DNA of 64,000 nucleotides from Chrysogorgia sp. JL179-B06. Its lineage: Eukaryota; Cnidaria; Anthozoa; Scleralcyonacea; Chrysogorgiidae. Both the position numbers and the translations under genes were made by a program. The notes beneath the pieces are model-generated. The model made no database searches. It saw only the letters and a program-made list of their open reading frames with translations, and was not told where the DNA came from. The stretch lies in NCBI GenBank assembly GCA_035772405.1, contig JAYKKM010000072.1:310001-374000 (forward strand). The letters are read 5' to 3'. How positions within the stretch are numbered: position 1 is the first letter of the stretch; the number at the start of each line of letters is the position of its first letter. Positions 46,226-58,400 of the stretch are shown here, piece after piece.

Positions 46226-47472
46226 TAACTGTACGGTACATCACCATTAGTTTTATGAATGCTGTGCACAGTGGTGTAACTTGATTTTGATTAATGGTTC
46301 TTAGTAAGACACTGTCTCATCAGTGTCTTAAACGTGACTGCACAGCCCTTGACGTGACTGCACAGCCCTTGTTGTCATGGTAGCATTCTCATTTCATTTC
46401 GAAAATCTGTCAATACATACATTTTGACAACCGAATTCAAAAGCCAGTGTTTCTGTTGGTCTGTATTTTTTCTTGTGCAAAATGCCAATTTTCCATACAA
46501 TTTTCACATGGTACTTTATGTAAAAATCATATCAAATTGACACAGATTTATTAGTTAACAGAACAATTAACATTTCTGCAGTGCACATACTTTTAATTTA
46601 GTTTTGCACATCAAATTTGAAGGGCTGAAGTTTGTTTGGCCTGCTCAGACCCCATATATTTAACAAACACATAGAAAATTGCTTGTATGTCTCTGTACTA
46701 TGTCACTAGGAACACGAAGCCTAGTGTCTTCACACATTTTCCCCAGTTGAAATGACATTAATTTGTGTTTTTATGACAGTAGAAAGAGACAAAAGCTATT
46801 TACTATTTTGATTTATAAAATAGCAAGTGTCTTTTGACAGTATTGCTGTACTCTGAGAGAGAATGAGGCTGCACCATACAGAGCATAAATCACCAAAATG
46901 TGGAAAGATGAAATTGCTAATCCACACACTCTTAAACACAAACGTTACCAATCACCACAAGGTTTTAAAACAAATTGACTAGCTTTTGACTGTCAAAATG
47001 TTCCGGCAAAGACCTCCTGTTTTGATGAGTACAATTGTTTGACAAATATAGGTGTGGAGTAAAATGAGAAATGTCATTATTTTTGAGGTTTTTCTAATGT
47101 TTTTTGAGAGTGTTGACATGATGGCAAGTCCAAATTTTTAATCCTTCCACATATATGTAGTTTGCATTATTATATCTAAAATCAACTTAATTTAAAGTGC
47201 TTTATTGAAGCAAAACGTTTTCCCAGTATTTCAATGTTCAATATGCACTTAGAACATAATATTATGGTGAAGAGAAAATTCTTCAAAACGTAATGCCACT
47301 GAAATAAGCAACAAAAGAATCACCATATCAGTAAAAAAGTGGGTGAAGTTTCATATAAATCCCAAAATAACATCACGTAGACTATTGGTAGTAAAATTTA
47401 AGATTAAAATCAACTGTTATTTCTAAAGTAAAGCATAATATCATAAGAGTTAGGTTTATGGTTAGGGCTTAC
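46226..47472. other. Probable QKI 3'UTR or intergenic, no gene
   Basis: AT-rich, with no open frame of note. A short direct repeat 'cttgacgtgactgcacagcc' overlaps 46333-46369. Confidence 0.3.
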
Positions 47473-47630
47473 GGGGCTTTCCAATTACATGGTCTGTCCG
47501 GCAATATTTTGCTAAATGGAACACGATACATTGGGAGTGCGGCTGGTCTGCCCAGAAAATTTGGGCCTAATTAAGAGGAGGTCCATTCTGGCCAGACTAA
47601 CCAGTCTGACCGTGTAAATGGAAAGTGCCC
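47473..47630. mobile_element. Small MITE with GGGC-TTTCCA ends
   Basis: 'ggctttccaattacatggtc' on the left mirrors 'gaccgtgtaaatggaaagtgcc' on the right. About 158 bp. Confidence 0.55.
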
Positions 47631-49350
47631 TATGTTTTGACTTTGGGATACTTGTATGAATCGTTAGCCGAAAAAGTGATCACTCTTATGCGCAGCCCAA
47701 ATACCATGTGACTTCATGTCGGTGTGATATCAAGATGTTTGCAAATCATATAAAGATGGAAGAAATTAGTTACTCAGAATTGCTGGACATTTCAGAAGAC
47801 CACGCTCATGAATGTTGTTTATCAAACACCTTGACGTGATGATGCCAGCACTTTTGGGTGATATTTTTTAAGGAACTGGTTGATTTTTTAGCTTGAAAAC
47901 AACATCTTGTTCTATACATGCTTAATATTGAAAACTGGAAAAAATATTTGCTTCATAGGCACTTCGATTTTTTTTTAGGGAAGTTATTACATAAATCACT
48001 GAACTGTAGAAAGATGAGATAAATTTGCATTGTAATGCCACACCCACAAGCATTCAATGAACATTTGCAATTGCCAAGAACATTTGAAAATATATTTTGT
48101 AAACAGGCTTTACTGTTAAGACAAATAATCACAATGGTGATCTTAAAGAAAAAAAATGGTTGAGAGGAGTGTTAATTATTAGTCAATTTTAACGTTTTTG
48201 TGAGGTAGTTTGTGTTCGCCCCTTTCTAATCCTAAGTTGTGATAATTGCCAATGTTCGTTGAACGTTTGCGGGTGTCGATGGGAGTGATTCTAATTTTTG
48301 TCGTCTAACTGCAGTTTGGTCATTTAACAAAATCACACGGTTGTCTAAATAGCTAGCTAAAGCACCTGGAAAATGACCCTCGGCTCATTCTTGTCCTAGA
48401 TACCACCTTGTGGTTCTTGGCCTTATTCAAATTTAAACTTTATCAAGGGTTTTTTTACATCCAAATTTTATCTTTTTACAGACTAAGGCACATAGCTGTA
48501 CTAAATTAAACAGTTTCTTAGCTACACAAAATAATTGAATCTGTCTAAGTAATGAGCTTTGTCGTAGCAATAATGGCATTACATTCCAGGTGTTTTGCAG
48601 TCTGAACGTAAAGCTAGTTGGAGTATAGATTAGTTAAAATTTTAAAAAAGATGTTTGTGTAAAATATTAATATATATTGTTGATGTATAATATATTGGAA
48701 TCGATTGATTATAATTATATAGTTGTGAAAGAGTTTAATAATGACATTGATTATGTCTGTTATATGATTGGAGATTGATTAGAGCAAATCATGTTATTTA
48801 CCTGTATGTTTTATTACAATTTCTTGTAAGACAATGGTTTAAAAGGAAATAAGTTTTTATTTATTCGTGTTGAACACTGATTACATAATTGTGTTGCATT
48901 CATTTTATATATTTTTTATGTTATATAATTTTACATTTATATCTTTTTCGAATACATTTACATCTCTCCATTTACATCGGCTTATGGTATTTGGCGAAAC
49001 GAAACAGGTTTGTGAAACGAAGCAACAACTAATGAGTTTTCTAACCATAACCACCTGGCATAACTAACTTCAAGACACGTTTTGTAAATTGTTGTTTCGT
49101 TTCGCAAATTTGTTTCATTTCGCAAAATACCATAAGCCATTTACAGGTATATCTACATTTTATTTCTTTTTGGAATATCTTTTTTCCCATGCCTTGGTTT
49201 AATTTTCTTGTCAAACTCTCTTCCACAAAAAATGCCATCCATACTTTTTTCTTATCTTTCATTTCTTTCTTTATACCCTTATTCTTTCGCCAGAAAATAC
49301 CAGTTATATTTGACCATCGCTATTTTTGCCCAGAATGCTCGCTCCATAAA
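47631..49350. other. Intergenic between QKI and MPHOSPH8
   Basis: AT-rich. The segment 'aaacgaaacaggtttgtgaa' at 48996-49020 has an inverted partner near 49090-49115 (cgtttcgcaaatttgttt), with 'tatggtatttggcg' mirrored too, a small foldback of about 160 bp. No gene is seen. Confidence 0.35.
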
Positions 49351-49415
49351 CCGGAAATAGCGTTTTTCTCATAACACTGTAGCAACTTGTGTAAACGTGC
49401 GTAAAAAGGCGAACG
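49345..49415 (+). promoter_or_regulatory. MPHOSPH8 promoter-proximal ETS site
   Basis: AACCGGAAATAG at 49349-49360, 57 bp before the ATG, is a good ETS/GABP-type site, common in TATA-less housekeeping promoters. The start site is unknown. Confidence 0.35.
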
Positions 49416-52400
49416 ATGGAAGAAGATGTTTTTGAAATAGAAAACGTACTCAATACTTACGAAGAAAAGGTAAGCGGTTTTCTTAAAATTAACACGAAAT
49501 TCGTCATTCGATACTGCCACCCGAATTGTCGAATTCCGTGGACTTAGATCGGCAATCTGCTTCGTGTTTTGAAGAAATTATCCAAGTGCATTTTGGAAGC
49601 CATTAATTTTCAGTAATAATTAAATACGAATGTATTGAATGAATATTTCGTGAAAGTATGAAGCCATGGAAAATGGTGTATGGGTTTTGAGTACATTTTA
49701 GGAAGAAACGGGTGACCTTACGTGGCTAAGATATAGTAAGTTCACTCATTTTGTGCCTTTGAACATAGTCTCGACGTGAAAGAAGCCAGCGAACAGAAGG
49801 TAGTTTCTGCCACTGGTTGCTGTATTTTAAAAACAAATTTGCTGTATCTAGAAAAACTTGCTGTATCTAAAAACAAATCGAATTTGCATTGAATTTCTGA
49901 TTTCGATTTCCGAGTCTGGAAAAAAACATATTGAGATTAATACAGTTATGTCTATTGTAGGCTTAAGTCTTGTATGTATGGCGAAGTATCCCATTGCTTT
50001 CGTTAAATTAAAGAAATACTTATTGAATCACACCCATTTGGTCGCTTGTTAGCCGATATTGACAAAAATACTAAACGCCTTGCAAAGCTGACATAAAAAT
50101 ATGTAGATTGATGATTTGTTAGCATTAATCCCCACTTAGTGTCTTGAGAAAATGGGACTTGGAGTCTTGGATGTGATCAATTATTGGTCTGTCTTAGTGT
50201 TTATATTATAAATGAAAACATTCAGCTTACGTTAACTGCTATACGGTTTCTTATTATTTTAAATATAGGAATATTAAATTTGTATTTAGGTGTAATTGTT
50301 ATAGTTCAGAGTTCAATAACAACACGATAGACGACGTCACGAACGTCACGTTTCATATTTTTCAAGTTTACTTTGTGGTGAAACTACGTGTATTAAAGGC
50401 TACAGGGAAATTAAAATGTCTAATAGTGCTTGGTTAACATGGGGACCTCAGAAGAATGATAGAGAAGCTTTAAAATGTCTCTGGAATAATTAATTTACCT
50501 GAATTGCTATGGATGACTTAACATGAGTTATTTGTATTGAAAAATTGGTAGATATAAGTAATTAAAGATGGCTAAATAGTGATAATAATAATAATACTAA
50601 TGGTCTTTATTACATAAGATAAAAATACATATCTTGTGTTACAGGTATAACATACCTGTGCATAGTAAGCAAATAACGAAAATTATAGTTACAGAGTTGC
50701 CAAGTTGAGATGACTAAAATCCCGGAGGTATCTAGCCGAGGGTCGAGGGGTGGGAGCCCATTAATAAAGGTGTGGGAAGGGCAGTTTTTGGGCCTCATAG
50801 TTGACGATATTAGATGTAGAGTAAGTACTACAAGAAAATCAGACTTGTTTAAGGTGCTTTTTAATCAATAGTGAAGAAAGTCAAAATAAGTTGTTTTTTT
50901 CGATTAAAGGAAGTCCTGAGAATGAGCAGGCCCGGAGTTACGGGTGTGTGTGTGTGTGTGGGGGGGGGGGGGGTGCGCGATACCCACGCCAAATCTTTTT
51001 ACGAGTTTCAGTTGGTAGAAGTTATATTTTAGGCATGTTCAATTTAACACGGACAAGTAGAATCATTAACTTTCAGCACTTATAAGTTTAAATTAATTTC
51101 AAACTACCAAATTTAAGACTCACAAATCTAACGTTGATGTTATTAATGTTTTGTTTATATGTAAGTGTAATCAACGAGAGAACATGTTTTCATTTTGTAT
51201 TGAGAGTGCATTATTAACGTAGGACTAATTAACCATTTCACCAGCTGACCAGGGTCATTTTAGTAGGCACCCAACGGAGAGACGATGTTTTGACAAGCTT
51301 CGATCGATAGGATGTAGTCGGTACAAGCTCGTGCGTTAGTTGGTTGAAGTGAGCTTACACCACTTGTAAAATTTTCTGAGTACTGTACGGCCATCAGGGA
51401 ATGAGTGCGCTGTCGAACGTTTTCTTGAGGACAAATAATCAACCCTGCTTCAATATTGCCATTTTGCTTAGATACCGTGAGATTTTTTAGATCTCCCGTG
51501 ACACCTGGAGGTTATTGCAAAAACCTGGAGACTCGCGGGGAAACCGTGAGAAAACAAACATAGATAATATACAATACATATCTCAGAGAGCTAGATTATA
51601 GTTAAACATTACAGTGTAGACAATTTAGTTGGACATCATTCCTAAAGTTTCACCAAGCCTAACATGTTATCAAACTGTGGGACAAATTAACTATCCACTA
51701 CACTTGTACTGTTGAATATTGCTGTACACTAATATGTAGTTATATTTTATTGTAATTATGGTAATTTTATATTCATTGCAGAATAAAGTATATTACCTTG
51801 TCCGATGGAAAGGTTATGGAGAAGACGCAGACACATGGGAGCCAGAAGAAAACCTCGATGGCTGCGAAGAAGTGCTGAAGGTATTTTGGAATAGTTCAAA
51901 AAAGAAAAATGCAAAAAAGGTACAAGTCCAAATTTTTACCGCTGCACCACTGTCTGTGTGTTGTGGTTATGTCTCACCCATATATGCTGTTGTTTCCTTA
52001 TTTGTGTCATAATGCATCTTCTCTAACCAACTCTCGTCAGCACTTCTTCATTGCTACAGTAACATGTTCTGTGCCAGCTTGGAGATAGTTTTTTGCATTA
52101 TTGATTTAACTTTTCAGGGAAGGAAGGGCAAGCGTGGCCGGAAGCCTCAGTCTACTTCAGCAGCTAAGGCATCGACACAGCAAAAGAAACAGAAACAACC
52201 AAAAAATGGTTCTGTTGAAAGCAATAATAACTGCGTGGAGTCTTTAAATGAAAATAGCAATATCGAAGATAAGGAAGAAGTTCAGGAGGAGATAACAGAG
52301 GATTTTGCACAGACTTGGAGTGAGATAGGGACTGGTAGTGAAACATGCGCGCCTAAAAATGCACTGAGTGGAGAAATTGATGGTCACTTGGAAGATGTCT

Positions 52401-55400
52401 TTGACTTAGTTGATACGACTTTGGATTCATTGTACGCAAATGTGTTACCCGAATCTGAGGCAGCAGCATCTCAAGGACAGCCTGGCAGCAGTGAAAAAGA
52501 TATCAACCAAGAAACATTAAGTGAATCCTGTTTTGAACTGAACTTGAGTTTGACCGATTCAGAGGAATCTCTGAATTTTGAGGGATGCAGTGAATCACCA
52601 ACGTTATGTGAAGCTGGCACATCTTGTGTTGACAGCAGTGATTGGTGTGAAATAGAGTCCGGTACGTGTGCGCAAGAAGGAGAATGTTTGACTGGCAAAA
52701 ATGATAAATGTCCTGAAGTAGCTTTTGATGATGATTGCAATGAGTTATTAAAAGAGGCTCCCGTACACATTTTTGAAACGAGTGCTGATGGTGCTGCAAG
52801 AGATGGGGTCTTGACAGAAGAAACACCGCAGGAGGTACTGGTAATTAACAGTGAGAAAGACAACTTTGAGAAAGAAAACCATATTACATGTGTTGGACCA
52901 TCTGTTTCAAATACTGATACACGAGGATTACAAGACATTGAGGAAGAAGAGCAGATACACCAAACTCTAAACCAAGAGTGTTTGTCGGAAATTATGCCAA
53001 GCAGATGTGAAATGAAAGATGATGACTATGGTTTGACTGGCAGTAGCAGTTTAGTGAAGGATAGAATGTGTGATCAACTGGGAGATGATACAGCTGAAGA
53101 CTTTTCAGCTGAAGACTTTTCAGCTGATATTATTAAAGATGTGTTTTTATCTACAGATAACATGTCAACAGTATTGGAAAATGTCACATCTTGTGCCACA
53201 GACCATTTAGGAAGTGACGAACAAAAGAACAAGTTGCTAAATCAAAAGGAAGAACATATACTTGACGTGCATATGGATTCTTGTGATAATTCCGAGAACA
53301 TTCAAGATGATAGTTTTAGTGAACAGGACAAGATCGATGCAGGGACATTTGACCAATTTGAAAACAACCCCATCCCTGAACCAAGTAAACCAGAGATATC
53401 AAAATTATTATTTGACAATCTTCTGAAAATGAAAAAGAAGATTTCACTTAAGCCACTGAGTACTGAGACAAAATCCAAGTGGGAGATGCAAACTAGTGAT
53501 GAAGTTAACCAAAAGATTTTGTTAACAAACGACCACAATTTGTCACCTACTAACAAGAGCCATTCGCCAAAACATTTAGAGGAATTCGGCGACCTTGAAT
53601 TGTTTTGTGACCCAGAAAATGCTTCCAAAATAGAATTGGATGGAAATGGCTCTCCCCAGTTGCCTGCAGTCGAGGAGAACTGCTACTCGGAAGACTTTGA
53701 GATTGAAAAGCCTGATGTTATGTCATTTCTTGGTAAGAGGTGCTTTCTCGAAGAAGAAGACGAGTGTGCAGACCATAGTCCTATTTCCCCAGGCATTATG
53801 AATGAAGATTACAATACTTCTCCATCATATTCTTTACATGACACAGAGGAACTTGCAATTCAAGAAGACTTTGAGCAAACTCATAGTCCTATTTCCCCAG
53901 GCATTATGAATGAAGATTACAATACTTCTCCATCATATTCTTTACATGACACAGAGGAACTTGCAATTCAAGAAGACTTTGAGCAAAATACCTTGCATAG
54001 GCAATCACCTGCTTTTGAGAACTTTGCCCAACAAATCGAAACGTTTCCTCAAAAAAGTGTTGAAAAACACTCAGCAGAAGTTTTCAACAAAGATGTTCCA
54101 ACCTGCTCTGAGTTCAGAACATCGGCTAGTACTTCTTTGTCATCAGGTCAGAGATCTTCAGTAGATTTTCAATACTCTGGTGGCGATAGTGACATTGAAA
54201 AACAAAACAAACAACTGTCTGTAATATCCATTAGCAATAACTCGGAATCGAGGGATTATGAAGTCGAAAGGAACAAGAGACGGAAAACATCGACAAGTTT
54301 TAAAAAATCTAAAATAAAACACAGTTACCACGATAAAGGAAAGAACGAAAACAAACACAGGTCGGAAAATACAAGTTGGAAAAGATATCCAAACAAGAAA
54401 CAAGAAGATGAGAGTGGTTCGTCCACTTCATACAACTGTGATGTGGTGTCTAAAATTCTTGAATCTAGTTCACTGAAGACACATGAAGTTAATGATAAGG
54501 AAAATCATAAGTCTCATGGAAAATATTCAAAAGAGAAGGTAGAGTATTTGTGGGATATTGTCTCAATATATTTATTCAAATTTGATGCCATGTTAAAATG
54601 GAGTTTGGGTACAGTTTGTGGGTACCCTAGCCATTGGATTTTAAATGAATTTCACTCAGGTCAGGTCCGTTTTTTGGACAGATTGAGTTTTTTTATATGC
54701 TGTCTCAGAAATGGGATTCACTCGATTTCATGTTAGGTACACATTACGTAATGGTTTGCATGTTACATACCAGTGATTATAAGATATACGTGTTGGTTCG
54801 TTAAGTTGTTTATGGTGGTGCTAACCCTACTCCTACAGTACGGTAACTATTACAACATACGTATACACTCTGTCTAAACCTAACCAAAACCATTGACAGT
54901 GGACCTAACATGAAGTGGCAAGCAAGGTCACAAGCCTTTGCACTGACAAAAAAGGATCGTGGCCTCTGGAGACGAGTTGCTCTGTTTCAATGAGTTAATT
55001 AACACATATTTACTGGGACCAAGGGAAACAGTATGTGCAGTGTGTGGTCTCGAGACCGTCGATGTTTCTCACGGCGAAGCCAAGGGAAACATCGACTGCG
55101 AGGGACCACAAAACATACTGCTTTCCCGAGGTCCCAGTAAATAAGTGCTTAAGAAAGAAAATAATGTGGAAAGATGACTTTTTTCATTGGATAGGCAGTA
55201 TAAGAACTATATTTCTCAGCTGACATAATTCTGCTTTTGTTAAGAGACATAATGATTCTGATATGGAGTTATCCGATTCTGACTTTGAGTTTGATTTGGA
55301 TGACTATAATCCAACAGAACTGGTGATTGAAAAGGTTTGTTGTACTGATTTTCATATTGTTTATCAAGTCCTAGTTAAAGAATAGTACTAATCATTATTT

Positions 55401-58400
55401 GAACAACCTAATTTAAATATTTTCCACAGTGCATACAAGTTAAATTGAGTTGTTCAAAGCACCACTAGAGTGGTTCTCTACAGCTAGAACTTATCCACCA
55501 GATAAGCTATCCATCCAGGCTTCGCATAACCAGCCCCAGATGTTTTATTTACATGTGAACTTTACAAGTTCATTTCAAATGAAACTTGGTTGCATGTTTA
55601 TGATCATGCTATGTTTTGCAACCTCGTTCCCAGGGCATTTTGCCTCCATGGTGGAATATCGGCGAAAATGGCCCTGGGATCGACTGGTCACATGACACCC
55701 AGAATTTCTGGGTGTTTAGATATGATAATTTTTGTGGTCTTTGTTCCATTGCCTTTGTCTACTTTGTTAACCTGAATAATTGAGAAATATTCAATGCTCT
55801 TCATGTCAGCATTCGTTGGCATAAAAGCAGCTACACCTGTAACAAGCTTAATAATCCACCATACATCCATGGTTATCTCTTACAAAAGGTATGAAGAAGC
55901 ATATATCCAATTTAGCGAAAGCTATCACTTCTAATTTGCTGTAAAATTTGAAGACAGCATTCAGATTTAGATGAATAAATTATACTTGGCTGAATTAATT
56001 GAGTTTTATGACAAGCCAATCGCATTATAGAATGGACCAGCCGACCCCAGGGCCATTTTCGCCGACCTTCCGCCGTGGAGGCAAAATGCCCTGGGTTACG
56101 AGGTTGTATATTTTGGAAACAGCCTCCATAAAAATGTATGTATAGTAATGTGCCATGTTCAACACATTTATTGTAGCAACACATTTATCTCTGTCTCTGT
56201 GTGCTTTTCACGCATTTTCATAGGTAGTCCCACGTACGCATTGCGTACCTATTTTTTTGTTTACAGTAATTACTGTATCTGTTTTTAAGCTAGACCTGCA
56301 ACTGTATGCAAATAAAGAATTGTATTGTATTAATGTATTGTAATATCCTTAACATTTCTTCTTGTATTGTATAAGGTACCTAAGGTTAAAATTGATGTAC
56401 CAGTTCAGGTTGGCATCCCCTCAGCTGTATCTCTTGGTAAGCCACCATTTGACACTTTTAAATATTATATGGAGTAAGATCCATTTGTTCATTTTCAATT
56501 TTTTCCACATTACTACTGTAAATTATTAGCATTTAACTCCATAACGGAAAGCCCAAAGTCTTTAAAATATATCTAGTTTAATTTGCTTCTCCAAGAATTT
56601 ACTGTCGCCGTTAATTTGGCTGATAAACATACGGAAACTCAAACTGAGACAAGTCGTTAATTGTAACATCATCCACTCCACACATGTAGTTTGCTTTTCC
56701 CATTACTCATATCAGAATTCGATTCAGGGGTTTTAAGATATATTTATGAACATAGAATATGGACAGGAAAACAGTTCTACACTGTGAGCAAAGGTAAATT
56801 TAAAGTACATGTTCTAAGGATTTACAGTATGGTGAAGAAAAATATACATTTTAAGACCAAACCGGGACCAGTTGCGAAAAATGCAACTTCAAGGCCTTCC
56901 GGCTGGAATTGAACCCGCGACCCTGCGATGCTAAAGTGCAGTTCCTATCTCACGTTTGGGAATTTTACATATCCGTAATACTTGGGTCTTCCTGAGCAAA
57001 ATCATAATATATATTGTCAGCCGAAAATTTCATCTTCATGGAGTTTTTCGCTGTCAAAGTTAAACTGGATGTGATGCCACAAGAGGTATTCCAAACCAGT
57101 TTTCTTTTGTTACTTGCCACAAAAATGCCTCTTGTGACATCACATCCGATAACTTTAACAGCAAAAAAGTCAATGAAGATGAAATTTTCCGCTGACAAGA
57201 TATATTATGATTTTGCTCAGGAAGACCCAAATATTACAAATATGTAAAATCCCCAAACGTGAAATAGACACTTTAATAGCTTAATTGGTGTGTTTGTGTT
57301 GAGTAGATGTTGTCACAGCATAATAATCATTACTACGCATTAGACAGCTAAAATCACATACAATTTCGGAACATACTGCCCCATTTATTGTAAGCATGCA
57401 TTTAACAGCATTAATACAGTACAGTACAAGTTTTGTGGGAGTTGCTGTTAGTGTCAGTTGAAAGTACTGTTTGTACTATGTAGTTATTAAATAGTATTGC
57501 GTGAAGGAAATTTGAAATGAAACATATAGAGTTGCGCGGTATGGTCATTTCAATACCGGTATTCAATATTCCAAAAACGTCGCCGGTATACCGTTACAAT
57601 TTTTTAGCAAATGTGTGATGTACAGTAAGTACAGTTGACACCCAAACATTCAAGGAAAAATTAGATCGATAAATCAGTGTTTTACTTTTTTTACATATTT
57701 CAACTCCATATTCAAAAGCTTGATCTTCATATATGATCGCTACGATGAGTACGATCTCCACGATAGCTCAAAAGTCAAAAATGAATGCAGCGATCAAACG
57801 GAAACCACAATCGCAATTGTCGCGATCACCGAGACAGAACATTATCCATCTTAGCGATCGTTTAAAAGTTAAAATCTAATCTATATATTACACACATTGT
57901 GTTTGTTTCTCATTTGTAAACTTTTCTTACAGTTTAAATAAAAATATAAACTGATGTTAGTCATGATACCGGTTTATCTTACGGTATACCGTACCAACGG
58001 TATAGCGTCAGAAACAATACCACCATACTGGTATCAACTAACTATTGTGAATAACTACAAATACCGGTATATACGGCCCAACTTTAGATGTATACTACTT
58101 TATCTGTCAGGTGATGTTAAAAAAGCTATAAAGAGAGGAGAATCTGCCACAGTCCTTGCGTCACTTGCTGGGGGGTTGGATATTGAGTCTACTGATGGAG
58201 TAGCAGGGATGACATTGCTAATGAGAGCTGCGTGCACTGGTCAAGATGGCATGGTTAAATTATTGATCAGTCATGGAGCAAATGTGAATGCCAAAGATAA
58301 CACAGGAAATACACCATTAATGTTTGCGTGTGAGCAGGTAACAGCAGAAATGAAGATCAACTGTTTTTGGTGTATCATCTGGAAAATAGTCAGTATACTT

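Noticed and set aside
52471..53628. Minus-strand frames opposite MPHOSPH8 exon 3
   Set aside because: Shadows of a long real exon with biased codon composition.
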